A stretch of 64,000 nucleotides of DNA, from the NCBI GenBank assembly GCA_031556525.1, contig JAVBSS010000030.1:1-64000 (forward strand), read 5' to 3'. This document shows positions 44,521-53,498 of this stretch, in pieces. Origin of the DNA: JAVBSN01 sp031556525 (GTDB lineage: Bacteria; Bacillota; Clostridia; Lachnospirales; Lachnospiraceae). Under the pieces are notes generated by a model. That model made no database searches. It saw only the letters and a program-made list of their open reading frames with translations, and was not told the origin of the DNA. Numbering within the stretch: position 1 is the stretch's first letter; each line of letters opens with the position of its first letter. The position numbers and the translations under genes were made by a program.

Positions 44521-45680
44521 TGGGATTATTTAAGAAAGTTAGTAACCTATTTAAAAAGAATAATAAATCAGAAGAGACAGAACTTGACCAATATATATCT
44601 GAATTGGAAACAAAGGAAGATACTATAGAGGGAGCTTTGTCTTCTAATTGTGACCAAATAATTGATGCAACTTATTTAATGGAGGACTTAAAAGCAGAGT
44701 ATGAGCTAGTCACTTCATATTTTGCGGATATACAGAAAATAGAGAGTCTACCAGAAGCCAATTATAACGAACTTTGTGATGTTGCAAGAAAAATAGCAGC
44801 GTTAGAAAAAGATAGGACGGAATTTTTATCTTCGGGCGCTAAGATTTCAGACGAGAAATTTAAGAATATACAAAGTCTTGAAAAAGATATAAAAGATATA
44901 ATGGGGAAAATATCTGAATGTGAGAATAGAGATAATAATATAAAGAGAGATATTCAACATTTAGAAGGGGAAAAGTCAAGTATAGAATATGAGGAAGAAG
45001 TGCTTGATGAGGCTTTGAAAAATCTAAAAGTGAGTACAGTGGTTATTGCAGGGATAACAGTAGTAACTTTTTTTGGAATGGTGATTATTGGTGTGATGAC
45101 CAATACAGATGTTAATCTGTATTGCATGATTACGTTATTTATAGCTACTTTAATAGCATGTGGAATATTTTTGTATTATAGAAGTTTAGAAGAAGAATAC
45201 AAAATGTGTCAGCGTAAATATAGTAAAGCGATTGATATTCTTAATAAGGTTAAGATTAAATATATAAACAATACAAATACTCTAGAATATATGTATGAAA
45301 AATACAGAGTGAATAGCCTGAAAGAATTGCAATATCAATGGGAACAATATGTGATCATGGTAGATGAGATAAAAAAATATCAGAAGAACACAGGCGATTT
45401 ACGAGTCTATGGCGATGAGATGATAAAGATATTAAGTGATATAGGTGTTAGAGATTCAAATGTCTGGACAAAACAAACTGTGGCGATATTAGATAAGAGA
45501 GAAATGGTTGAAGTTAAACATAATTTGAATGTGAGAAGACAAAAACTTAGAGAACAATTGGAATATAATCAAAAACTAAAAGATGATAGCAGAGAAGATA
45601 TTGATAGGATATTGTTAGAATATCCATCTATGAAGAGTTATGTCGTAAGCATTTTGACACCATATAGAATTGAATTGTAG
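44520..45680 (+). CDS. Coiled-coil protein with two membrane helices
   Basis: A 386-residue protein: N-terminal coiled coil (about 10-165), two adjacent membrane helices (about 175-222: VVIAGITVVTFFGMVIIG and CMITLFIATLIACGIFLYY), and a second coiled coil (225-380). Both coils therefore face the same side, probably the cytoplasm. Similar arrangements scaffold envelope complexes. No named family recognised. Confidence 0.78.
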   Translation: MGLFKKVSNLFKKNNKSEETELDQYISELETKEDTIEGALSSNCDQIIDATYLMEDLKAEYELVTSYFADIQKIESLPEANYNELCDVARKIAALEKDRTEFLSSGAKISDEKFKNIQSLEKDIKDIMGKISECENRDNNIKRDIQHLEGEKSSIEYEEEVLDEALKNLKVSTVVIAGITVVTFFGMVIIGVMTNTDVNLYCMITLFIATLIACGIFLYYRSLEEEYKMCQRKYSKAIDILNKVKIKYINNTNTLEYMYEKYRVNSLKELQYQWEQYVIMVDEIKKYQKNTGDLRVYGDEMIKILSDIGVRDSNVWTKQTVAILDKREMVEVKHNLNVRRQKLREQLEYNQKLKDDSREDIDRILLEYPSMKSYVVSILTPYRIEL

Positions 45681-45688
45681 GTGAGATA

Positions 45689-45898
45689 ATGGCAATAATA
45701 GGGTTGATTTTAATAGTCATAGGCATTATTATATTATTTGTGGCTTCACTGGTAAAGAAACAAGTGCCACGAAATTATGATTATGATAGTGATGATGGAC
45801 TATTAGAAGCACTAGAAGAGGTATCAAACATTTTAAAAATATTTGCTTATATAAGCATGATAATAGGAGTTATATTAATTATAATTAATTACATTTGA
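45689..45898 (+). CDS. Small two-helix membrane protein
   Basis: A 69-residue protein of two membrane helices (MAIIGLILIVIGIIILFVASL and AYISMIIGVILIIINYI) linked by an acidic loop. Starts 8 bases after the preceding stop with GGTGAG upstream. It closes the DUF5717 run and lies 13 bases before valS. Confidence 0.75.
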   Translation: MAIIGLILIVIGIIILFVASLVKKQVPRNYDYDSDDGLLEALEEVSNILKIFAYISMIIGVILIIINYI

Positions 45899-45911
45899 TG
45901 GAGGAAGAATC

Positions 45912-48554
45912 ATGGCTAAAGAGCTAGAAAAAACGTATAGCCCGTCTGACATAGAGGGTCGTATATATGAAAATTGGATGAATAAAGGATATTTTCACGC
46001 AGAGGTGGACAGAAGTAAGAAACCATTTACTATTGTTATGCCACCACCAAATATTACAGGACAGTTACATATGGGACATGCTCTTGATAACACAATGCAG
46101 GATATTCTTATTAGATATAAGAGAATGCAAGGATATAATGCATTATGGCAACCAGGAACAGACCATGCAGCTATAGCAACAGAAGTAAAGATTATAGAAT
46201 CTCTTAAGGCGCAAGGAATTGACAAAGATGATTTAGGTCGTGATGGTTTCTTAGAGAAAGCATGGGAGTGGAAGGCTGAGTACGGCGGAAGAATTATTAA
46301 TCAGCTTAAGAGATTAGGTTCGTCTGCAGATTGGGAAAGAGAAAGATTTACAATGGATGAAGGTAACAACAAAGCTGTTACTGAAGTATTCTGTAAGTTA
46401 TATGAAAAAGGATATATATATAAAGGTTCAAGAATTGTTAACTGGTGTCCAGTTTGTCAAACAACTATATCTGATGCAGAGGTTGAGCATGTTGAACATT
46501 CAGGAAACTTCTGGCACATTAATTATCCTATAGCAGGAGAAGAAGGAAGATTTGTTGAAATAGCAACAACTCGTCCAGAAACATTACTTGGAGATAGTGC
46601 AGTAGCAGTTAATCCAGAAGATGATAGATACAAAGATTTAATTGGAAAGACAGTTATCCTTCCGCTTGTTAATAAGGAGATACCAGTTGTTGCAGATTCA
46701 TATGTAGATATGGAATTTGGAACAGGTGTAGTTAAGATTACACCAGCTCATGACCCTAATGACTTTGAAGTAGGAAAGAGACATAACTTAGAAGAAATAA
46801 ATGTTATGAACGATGATGCAACTATTAATGCATTAGGTGGTAAATATGCAGGAATGGATAGATACGAAGCAAGAAAAGTTATGGTTGCAGATCTTGAAGA
46901 ATTAGGATTGTTGGTAAAAGTAGTACCTCATTCACACAATGTAGGAACTCATGATAGATGTAAGACAGTAGTTGAACCACTTATTAAACCACAATGGTTT
47001 GTTAAGATGGAAGAGATGGCGAAACCAGCAATAGAAGCAGTTAAATCAGGTGAACTTAATCTTATTCCTGAGAGAATGGATAAGACTTATTACAACTGGT
47101 TAGAGAATATAAGAGATTGGTGCGTATCTAGACAATTATGGTGGGGACATAGAATTCCAGCATACTATTGTGAAGATTGCAACGAAGTTACAGTATCTAG
47201 AGAGGAAGTATGCACATGTAGTAAATGTGGTTCTTCAAAGATGAAGCAAGATCAAGATACATTAGATACATGGTTCTCATCAGCATTATGGCCATTTTCA
47301 ACATTAGGTTGGCCGGATAATACAGAAGAGTTAGAGTATTTCTATCCAACAGATGTATTAGTAACAGGATATGATATCATTTTCTTCTGGGTAATCAGAA
47401 TGGTATTCTCAGGAATTGAACATATGGATAAGCTACCATTTAACACAGTTTTATTCCATGGACTTATTAGAGATGACCAAGGTCGTAAGATGAGTAAGTC
47501 ATTAGGAAATGGAATTGACCCATTAGAAGTAATAGATAAATATGGTGCAGATGCATTAAGATTTACACTAGTAACAGGAAATGCTCCAGGAAATGATATG
47601 CGTTTCTATTGGGAAAGAGTTGAAGCTAGTCGTAACTTTGCGAACAAGATATGGAATGCATCAAGATTCATTATGATGAACATTGAGAAAGCAGATGTAA
47701 CAGATGTTGATTTATCTAAGCTTACATTAGCTGATAGATGGATATTGTCAAAGATAAATACAATTGCCAAAGATGTAACAGACAATATGGATAAATATGA
47801 ATTAGGAATTGCTGTTTCTAAACTATATGATTTCATATGGGAAGAGTTCTGTGATTGGTATATAGAAATGGTTAAACCAAGACTATACAATGATGAAGAT
47901 GAGACAAAGGCAGCGGCTATTTGGACTCTTAAGACAGTTCTTATTAATGCACTTAAATTATTGCACCCATATATGCCATTTGTTACAGAAGAGATTTTTA
48001 CAACAATTCAAGAAGATGAAGAGTCTATTATGGTATCGGATTGGCCAGAATTTAAGGAAGAGTGGAATTTTGGTGAGGATGAGACAGCAGTTGATGTAAT
48101 CAAGGCAGCAGTTAGAGGAATTAGAAATGTACGTGCTGAGATGAATGTACCACCTTCAAAGAAAGCTACAGTATATATAGTATCAAACGATGATATCATC
48201 AAGACAACATTTGAGAATTCAAAAGTATTCTTTGCAACATTAGGTTATGCAAGCGAAGTATTTGTTCAAGAAGACAAAACTGGAATAGATGATGATGCAG
48301 TATCAACAGTAATTGATGGAGCAGTAATATACATGCCATTTGCAGAATTAGTTGATATTGAAAAAGAAAAAGAACGTTTAGCGAAAGAAAAGGCTAAGTT
48401 AGAAGGCGAAGTTAAGAGAGTTAATGGAATGTTAAGTAATCCTAACTTTGTTAACAAAGCACCTGAAGCAAAACTAAACGAAGAAAAAGCTAAGTTAGAG
48501 AAATATACAGGTATGTTAGAGCAAGTAAACCAGAGGTTGGAGCAACTAAGTTAG
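45912..48554 (+). CDS. valS: Valyl-tRNA synthetase
   Basis: An 880-residue class I synthetase that charges tRNA-Val. Motifs: PPPNITGQLHMGHALDN (HIGH), the editing-domain segment TRPETLLGDSAVAVNP, DTWFSSALWPFSTLGW and GRKMSKSLGNGIDP (KMSKS). The C-terminal coiled coil (KEKERLAKEKAKLEGE) is the usual tRNA-binding arm. Length is typical. It has GGAGGA before ATG 45912. No T-box leader fits in the 13-base gap, so expression depends on the upstream genes. Confidence 0.97.
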   Translation: MAKELEKTYSPSDIEGRIYENWMNKGYFHAEVDRSKKPFTIVMPPPNITGQLHMGHALDNTMQDILIRYKRMQGYNALWQPGTDHAAIATEVKIIESLKAQGIDKDDLGRDGFLEKAWEWKAEYGGRIINQLKRLGSSADWERERFTMDEGNNKAVTEVFCKLYEKGYIYKGSRIVNWCPVCQTTISDAEVEHVEHSGNFWHINYPIAGEEGRFVEIATTRPETLLGDSAVAVNPEDDRYKDLIGKTVILPLVNKEIPVVADSYVDMEFGTGVVKITPAHDPNDFEVGKRHNLEEINVMNDDATINALGGKYAGMDRYEARKVMVADLEELGLLVKVVPHSHNVGTHDRCKTVVEPLIKPQWFVKMEEMAKPAIEAVKSGELNLIPERMDKTYYNWLENIRDWCVSRQLWWGHRIPAYYCEDCNEVTVSREEVCTCSKCGSSKMKQDQDTLDTWFSSALWPFSTLGWPDNTEELEYFYPTDVLVTGYDIIFFWVIRMVFSGIEHMDKLPFNTVLFHGLIRDDQGRKMSKSLGNGIDPLEVIDKYGADALRFTLVTGNAPGNDMRFYWERVEASRNFANKIWNASRFIMMNIEKADVTDVDLSKLTLADRWILSKINTIAKDVTDNMDKYELGIAVSKLYDFIWEEFCDWYIEMVKPRLYNDEDETKAAAIWTLKTVLINALKLLHPYMPFVTEEIFTTIQEDEESIMVSDWPEFKEEWNFGEDETAVDVIKAAVRGIRNVRAEMNVPPSKKATVYIVSNDDIIKTTFENSKVFFATLGYASEVFVQEDKTGIDDDAVSTVIDGAVIYMPFAELVDIEKEKERLAKEKAKLEGEVKRVNGMLSNPNFVNKAPEAKLNEEKAKLEKYTGMLEQVNQRLEQLS

Positions 48555-48557
48555 GAA

Positions 48558-48740
48558 ATACCATATACACTAAACTCGTTAAATACCTCGTTAAGTGTCT
48601 AGGTATGCATCCTTACTAAGCTCGATAACACAATCTTTTCATTGATTTCGATAATACCTCAATCAGTTTCAAGATATGCCTACGACTAAGCTCGAAAAGA
48701 CCTCGCTAAGTTCTCTGACTATCGCTAAGTAATAATAGTA
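48558..48740. repeat. CTCG/CTAAGTG repeats after valS
   Basis: 48558-48632 repeats 17830-17902 at about 80-85 percent identity (ATACCATATACACTAAA, then TAAGTGTCTAGGTATGCAT). Diverged units follow to about 48740 (ACTAAGCTCGAAAAGACCTC; CGCTAAGTAATAATAGTA). No gene lies in 48555-48822. Confidence 0.7.
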
Positions 48741-48822
48741 ATTTTAATATCGTTATTTTGAATAATTATTAGAAACTAGAAGATAATATATCTTGTAATT
48801 ACTAATAAGGAGGAATAACGAC

Positions 48823-48978
48823 ATGGCAAACAATAAAAAGAATAACGCAACTAATAGTACTTCAAATGATGCAAAGAACAAAGCATCAAACAAGAACTCA
48901 AACAAAGCAAGCAACTCTACTTCAAACAAGAGTTCAAACAAGGCTTCTGATGTAGATACTTCAGATTGTAACTACTAG
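48823..48978 (+). CDS. 51-residue Asn/Ser/Lys-rich small protein
   Basis: ATG 48823 after a very strong AGGAGGAATAACGAC site to TAG 48976-48978. Composition is dominated by Asn, Ser, Lys and Ala (MANNKKNNATNSTSND at the start, ending DVDTSDCNY). It is followed by a strong terminator, so it is probably expressed in quantity. No family recognised; likely disordered. Confidence 0.65.
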   Translation: MANNKKNNATNSTSNDAKNKASNKNSNKASNSTSNKSSNKASDVDTSDCNY

Positions 48979-48984
48979 TTAGAG

Positions 48985-49043
48985 GAAAAGGGCTATAGTC
49001 AATAAGGACTATGGCTCTTTTTTGCGTTAACTGAATACTATAT
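48985..49043 (+). repeat. 59-bp direct repeat containing a terminator, left copy
   Basis: Identical to 53478-53536 over 59 bases. It contains a hairpin (GGGCTATAGTC with GACTATGGCTC, loop AATAAG) and a run of six T, so it terminates the small gene before it, then GCGTTAACTGAATACTATAT. Confidence 0.9.
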
Positions 49044-49069
49044 GTTTAAGTAAGATATATCATATCCTA

Positions 49070-49107
49070 TAAACTCGATAAAATCTCACTAAGTGATAAT
49101 AGTATAG
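49070..49107. repeat. Partial CTCG/CTAAGTG repeat
   Basis: TAAACTCGATAAAATCTC + ACTAAGTGATAATAGTATA resembles the unit at 17887-17923 closely. It sits just inside the left direct repeat and before the promoter of the toxin module. Confidence 0.6.
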
Positions 49108-49120
49108 CAATAAATACAAC

Positions 49121-49149
49121 TTGATTATAACGATAGTTTGTAGTAAAAT
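49121..49149 (+). promoter_or_regulatory. Promoter of the LXG module
   Basis: TTGATT (49121-49126), 17-base spacer, TAAAAT (49144-49149), 26 bases before the first gene. Confidence 0.6.
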
Positions 49150-49174
49150 ATTTTACATAGGAAGAGGTGGTAAA

Positions 49175-49456
49175 GTGAGTATACAAAGTAACGTGTCAGA
49201 GGCAACAGAGCATAAAGTAAGTATTACAAATAAGATGGGTGATCTAACGAATGTAGCATCTGTAGAAACTATATCTAATGATAATACAAAGATTAAAAGT
49301 AAATGTGAAAGTATATATGATAGAGGTAAGCTCATATTATCAAGTTATCTTACAGTAGGAGAAAGAGATAGTGAACATATAGAAAAAATAGGTATAGCAT
49401 TCCAGAAAAAAGATGAAGAATTAAAGCAAGTTTTGGAGGGGGGTCGATTAAAATAG
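49175..49456 (+). CDS. TIGR04197-like small type VII secretion partner protein
   Basis: A 93-residue helical-hairpin protein of the WXG100-like SACOL2603/TIGR04197 type (SIQSNVSEATEHKVS; VASVETISNDNTKIKSKCES; SYLTVGERDSEHIEKIGIAF). Such proteins pair with LXG toxins and target them to the type VII secretion system. GTG 49175 is chosen: GAGGTGG is upstream, and the longer frame from 49121 overlaps the promoter. Its end overlaps the next coding frame by 10 bases. Confidence 0.72.
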   Translation: MSIQSNVSEATEHKVSITNKMGDLTNVASVETISNDNTKIKSKCESIYDRGKLILSSYLTVGERDSEHIEKIGIAFQKKDEELKQVLEGGRLK

Positions 49457-49842
49457 ACACTCAGGAAAAACTAAGAAAGATACAGGGAGAATATATAGAG
49501 AAGCAAAATAGGCTAGAAGATATAAAACTTGAAAATGTAGATAGATTAAAAAATATAGAATATGTAAAAGAAGAAAATGATGAGTATTATAAGCAAATTA
49601 ATATATTACTGGAAGAATTAGAAGATGACAGAATTAATGAATCAGAAGAAATACATAAAATATATGGCTTACAAGAAGAGATATGCAGTACAAGAGACGA
49701 AATAATATACAATATTGATATACAAGAACAGGAATATCAAGAAGAGAATAGAAGATTATTAATATTAGCAGAAGAAAATACAAGTAACTATTATATACAA
49801 AAGAAAAAATATGAAGAGGAGGAAGGTCGTATTGGGAATTGA
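49447..49842 (+). CDS. DUF5082-like small coiled-coil partner (non-canonical start)
   Basis: A frame without stop runs from 49447 to TGA 49840-49842 (131 residues): EKLRKIQGEYIEKQNRLED and onward is a charged coiled coil of the length of DUF5082-type LXG partners. No ATG, GTG or TTG occurs in its first part. A perfect GGAGG (49435-49439, in a run of G) lies 7 bases before ATT 49447, so ATT is the likely start; ATA 49453 is an alternative. It overlaps both neighbours, the hallmark of a translated middle gene. It is missed by ordinary start-codon rules. Confidence 0.65.
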   Translation: MKIDTQEKLRKIQGEYIEKQNRLEDIKLENVDRLKNIEYVKEENDEYYKQINILLEELEDDRINESEEIHKIYGLQEEICSTRDEIIYNIDIQEQEYQEENRRLLILAEENTSNYYIQKKKYEEEEGRIGN

Positions 49843-51352
49843 CATAAGTCCAAATGGGGTGCGGAATCGCTTAACGGAAGAAAATAAAAATTATAGACAG
49901 ATGATAGAAGATACAAATGAATTAATGAACCAAATTAATCAATTTATAAATACAGAATCTTTAAAAAGTGAAGCATACGATAGCGCTAAAGCTTACTTTT
50001 CAACAATGCACATAATCATATTAAATTCAATGATACTCTTTGCTGACGAAAAGCAAAGAGAAAATAATAATTATCTAAATATATTAAACAGCTATTTCCC
50101 AGGCGATAACATAGTACAAGAAGACAAGATATTAGACCAATTAAGAAGAACATCAAACTTAATAAGAATGATACAAAATAATATGTTGGTAGGCTACATA
50201 CAAGTGCTAGAATCAACTGAAAAAATATTAAATGAAAGATTAGAAAAGATATATGAGTATACAGAAAGAACAAAAAATGTATACTGCGAATCAGAGAAGT
50301 TTTTAGATGAAATTGAACAAGGCATTAATTGTATGAAGACAGTATCTCCCAATACTGAAACGGGAGGGTTTAATATACCACCAGTAAATATGGACTGGGC
50401 AACTAACTTAAATCAATTAGAGGATAGTAAATACCATAGAATGGCAACTGAGCAATATGGAGAGTATCTAGATGGTAATCCTAAAGAGATGAATAAAATA
50501 ATAGAGATATTAAAGTATGAAATGTTGTTATCAAGTGAAGATATAGAAAAAATTAATAACTTTCTAGGATCACTAGAAATTCGAGACGTAGTATCGATAA
50601 AATCAATAGCATATAGTGCTCCAGAACCATATCGAGGATTATGGGTGAAATACTTGGATAAATATACTATAGTGATTACTGATGGTAAGGATGGGCTATT
50701 TAAACCTGATGAAGGCATTATATATTTGAACATGACTAATATACGAAGTGGCTATAGAGGAGAATACTATACATTTTTTCATGAATGTGGACATGCTATA
50801 GACTATTACTATGGGTTAGATGATAATGGCAGAACTCATTTTTCTAGTACATATATGGATAATAGTAATATGACCTTAAGAGATTATATATTTGCAGATA
50901 TAGAGAGTGAATTAAGAAATAGCATTAATAGAATACTTAGTACATCTGAATTTGATAGACTATCTGAAAGAGAAAAATATGTATTAAAGAATGCAGTATT
51001 ACAAAACTTAACAAATGGAGGAACTAAAGAGTTACAGGGTGATGCAAAAATGTTGCAAGATAGAGTGGTACAAGGTTACACATTTGAACTGCAGATGATT
51101 TCAAGAGAAGTGGCATCAGATATGATAGGTGGAGTTACTAATAATCAAATAAAAGGAGTGGCTAGCCATGATGATGATTATTGGTGGAATCCTATTACAA
51201 GAGAGCCTGAAAATAGTATAAATAGGGAATTCTTTGCTGAAATCTATGCTTATAATATAATACAAAATGAAAGAGGAATAGATGATAGTAATAGATACTT
51301 AAAGAATTCATATAGTCACATGGAAAAAATACTTAAAGAAATGGAAAATTAG
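49832..51352 (+). CDS. LXG-type polymorphic toxin with HExxH metallopeptidase-like C-terminal domain
   Basis: A 506-residue type VII secretion substrate. Residues 1-190 form the helical LXG-like stalk (GIDISPNGVRNRLTEENKNY). The C-terminal domain carries the zinc motif FFHECGHAIDYYYG, His317-Glu318-x2-His321, and a later REFFAEIYAYN (Glu466/470) that could give the third ligand, so a metallopeptidase-like effector is inferred. TTG 49832 is preferred because GGAGG at 49818-49823 lies before it; ATG 49811 would put that site inside the gene. Its stop abuts the following lipoprotein start. Same size and order as ywqHIJ-type loci. Confidence 0.78.
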   Translation: MGIDISPNGVRNRLTEENKNYRQMIEDTNELMNQINQFINTESLKSEAYDSAKAYFSTMHIIILNSMILFADEKQRENNNYLNILNSYFPGDNIVQEDKILDQLRRTSNLIRMIQNNMLVGYIQVLESTEKILNERLEKIYEYTERTKNVYCESEKFLDEIEQGINCMKTVSPNTETGGFNIPPVNMDWATNLNQLEDSKYHRMATEQYGEYLDGNPKEMNKIIEILKYEMLLSSEDIEKINNFLGSLEIRDVVSIKSIAYSAPEPYRGLWVKYLDKYTIVITDGKDGLFKPDEGIIYLNMTNIRSGYRGEYYTFFHECGHAIDYYYGLDDNGRTHFSSTYMDNSNMTLRDYIFADIESELRNSINRILSTSEFDRLSEREKYVLKNAVLQNLTNGGTKELQGDAKMLQDRVVQGYTFELQMISREVASDMIGGVTNNQIKGVASHDDDYWWNPITREPENSINREFFAEIYAYNIIQNERGIDDSNRYLKNSYSHMEKILKEMEN

Positions 51353-52408
51353 ATGAAAAAAGTAATGATTTGTATATATATTATTATGTTATCTATGGCA
51401 TTGATAGGATGTGAGGGAAATGGTAGTTCCAGCATCGATGATGCATATGAAAGTACAGAAGATAATGTATTTGAATATAATGTTGAGGATATACAATTTG
51501 AATGGTTGCCGGAAATGGAATACACAACAGAGAGAAAGCTAATAAATGATATGAAGAAGTTTGTGTGTTATTTTGCAGGAGAATCATGGGGAGAACCGGA
51601 AATAATGATAGGGGTAAATATAGAAACAAAAAAGATGTATGTAAACAAAGGTATGGGTGGAATGGATGGATCAGATTCAACATGTAATCTGGATGATGAA
51701 AATATAGAAGAGTTATTAAATATAATAGAAAAATATAAAATACAGGACTGGGAATATAAATATATACTAGAAGACTGTGAAGATATTGATGATGGATACT
51801 ATGCGTGGGATATATATATGCAGTATGGTGACGGTAGTATTGAAAAACATTGTGGAGAAGCAAACTCATTTCGAAAAAGTGAAGTACAACCATCAAACTA
51901 TATTGAATTTAGAACAGCCATGGTAGAGTTTACAGATAAGTTTTTAAAGGGATTTTGTGGGTTGGATTTGGCAGAAAGAACAAACGAAACAAAACCATTA
52001 GATCAGATGAAAAAAATAGTATGTAAATTTTTGTGTGATATACATGATAAGGGTGAAATAGTAGCAATAGATATAGATAATAAGAAACTATATGTGGGAT
52101 ATGATATAAATGAAATGGATAGTGTAGAACCAACATGTGCATTAAGTGATAGTGATATAGAGGAAATCTTAAATATAATAGAAATATATAAAGTGCAAGA
52201 ATGGGAACAATTCTATAAGTATGAAGAAGACGAAGAATCGGGACACTATGTATGGGATATATATATGGAAAATGAAGATAGAACAGTAGAAATACATCAT
52301 GGATTCACTAATAAGCCTGATGGAGAAGAAGTAAAACCATCAACTTATGATGAGTTTAAAACAGCAATAGAAGAGTTTGTTGATAAATGTGTAAGTAGAG
52401 GGCTATAG
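51353..52408 (+). CDS. Lipoprotein, probable immunity protein (copy 1)
   Basis: A 351-residue lipoprotein: signal peptide with lipobox LIGC (Cys20). The mature part holds two repeats of about 150 residues (MKKFVCYFAGESW and MKKIVCKFLCDIH; DIYMQYGDGSIEKH and DIYMENEDRTVEIH). It starts immediately after the toxin stop, the normal place of an immunity gene; a surface lipoprotein suits a toxin acting outside the cytoplasm. Family unrecognised. Confidence 0.75.
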   Translation: MKKVMICIYIIMLSMALIGCEGNGSSSIDDAYESTEDNVFEYNVEDIQFEWLPEMEYTTERKLINDMKKFVCYFAGESWGEPEIMIGVNIETKKMYVNKGMGGMDGSDSTCNLDDENIEELLNIIEKYKIQDWEYKYILEDCEDIDDGYYAWDIYMQYGDGSIEKHCGEANSFRKSEVQPSNYIEFRTAMVEFTDKFLKGFCGLDLAERTNETKPLDQMKKIVCKFLCDIHDKGEIVAIDIDNKKLYVGYDINEMDSVEPTCALSDSDIEEILNIIEIYKVQEWEQFYKYEEDEESGHYVWDIYMENEDRTVEIHHGFTNKPDGEEVKPSTYDEFKTAIEEFVDKCVSRGL

Positions 52409-52445
52409 TCACATGGAAAAAATAATTAGAGAAATGGAGAATTAG
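52404..52445 (+). pseudogene. Remnant of a toxin 3' end (13 codons)
   Basis: Codons from TAT 52404 spell YSHMEKIIREMEN and a TAG stop, nearly identical to the toxin's own end YSHMEKILKEMEN at 51311-51352. It shows that the second lipoprotein gene arrived by duplication together with the end of a toxin gene. Confidence 0.8.
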
Positions 52446-53498
52446 ATGAAAAAAGAAATAGTTTATATAATTATTATGCTATTGTCTATATTATTTATGG
52501 GTTGTGAAAATAGTAATAGCAATACTATAAGTGACGCAAGTATAATTGAAAAAGAAAAAATAGAATATGAAGATATAGAATTTAATGAATTACGTCATGC
52601 TACAGAAACAACAGAAGCACAGCCCTTGAATCAAATGAAAAAGATATATTGTGATTTTATAGAAGGAGATGTAGCTGAATTTGGTGAAATGATAGCAATA
52701 GATATAGAAAGAAGGGAGTTGTATGTAAATTGTTATTATAAACAGATAAGTATTACAGAGCCAACGTATATGTTAAGTAATGATGAAATAGAAGAATTTT
52801 TAAATATAATAGAAACTTATAAAATACAAGAGTGGGAGCATGAATATGTAATAGAGGGAGATGAGAATAGTGATGATTCCTATTGCTCTTGGGCAATGTA
52901 TATGCAAAATGGTGATAATACAGTAGAGAAACATTGGGGGGCAACATATAAATCGCTGTCGCAGATAAAACCGCCAAATTATGATGAATTTAAGGCTGCA
53001 ATGATAGAGTTTGTTAACAATTGTGATATAGGATTTTCTAGGATACCTACAGTTGAAAAGATAAGAGAAAAAAGGTCGTTAAAACAAGCAAAAAAAGTTG
53101 TTTTTAACTTTTTGCAAGAAGATATAGATGGGCAAGAAGAAATAATAGCAATAGATATAGAAAATAAAGAATTATATGTAGACTACGAGATAACTCAAAT
53201 AGATTATGAAGAGCCAACATGCATGTTAGAAGATAATGATATAGAAGAGTTGTTAGATATAATTAAAAAATATGAAATACAAGAATGGGATTATGAGTAT
53301 TGTTTTGAAGAAGAAAATAATATGCAATACCGTGCATGGATAATATATATTGAAAACCAAGATAGAACAGTAGAAAAGCATATAGGCATAACCAATACAT
53401 TTAATTGTGAAGGAGTAAAACCAACGAATTATGACGAATTCAAAACTGCAATAATTGAGTTTACCAATAAGTGTATTGAAAAGGGCTATAGTCAATAA
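52446..53498 (+). CDS. Lipoprotein, probable immunity protein (copy 2)
   Basis: A 350-residue paralogue of the preceding gene: lipobox FMGC (Cys20), again two internal repeats (MKKIYCDFIEGDVA; AKKVVFNFLQEDID). It begins directly after the toxin-tail remnant. Its last codons (EKGYSQ, TAA) lie inside the right 59-bp direct repeat, so the repeat serves as both coding end and terminator. Confidence 0.75.
   Translation: MKKEIVYIIIMLLSILFMGCENSNSNTISDASIIEKEKIEYEDIEFNELRHATETTEAQPLNQMKKIYCDFIEGDVAEFGEMIAIDIERRELYVNCYYKQISITEPTYMLSNDEIEEFLNIIETYKIQEWEHEYVIEGDENSDDSYCSWAMYMQNGDNTVEKHWGATYKSLSQIKPPNYDEFKAAMIEFVNNCDIGFSRIPTVEKIREKRSLKQAKKVVFNFLQEDIDGQEEIIAIDIENKELYVDYEITQIDYEEPTCMLEDNDIEELLDIIKKYEIQEWDYEYCFEEENNMQYRAWIIYIENQDRTVEKHIGITNTFNCEGVKPTNYDEFKTAIIEFTNKCIEKGYSQ

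Noticed and set aside
45899..45911. A T-box leader for valS
   Set aside because: Only 13 bases separate valS from the gene before it and no stem-loop or specifier sequence fits there.
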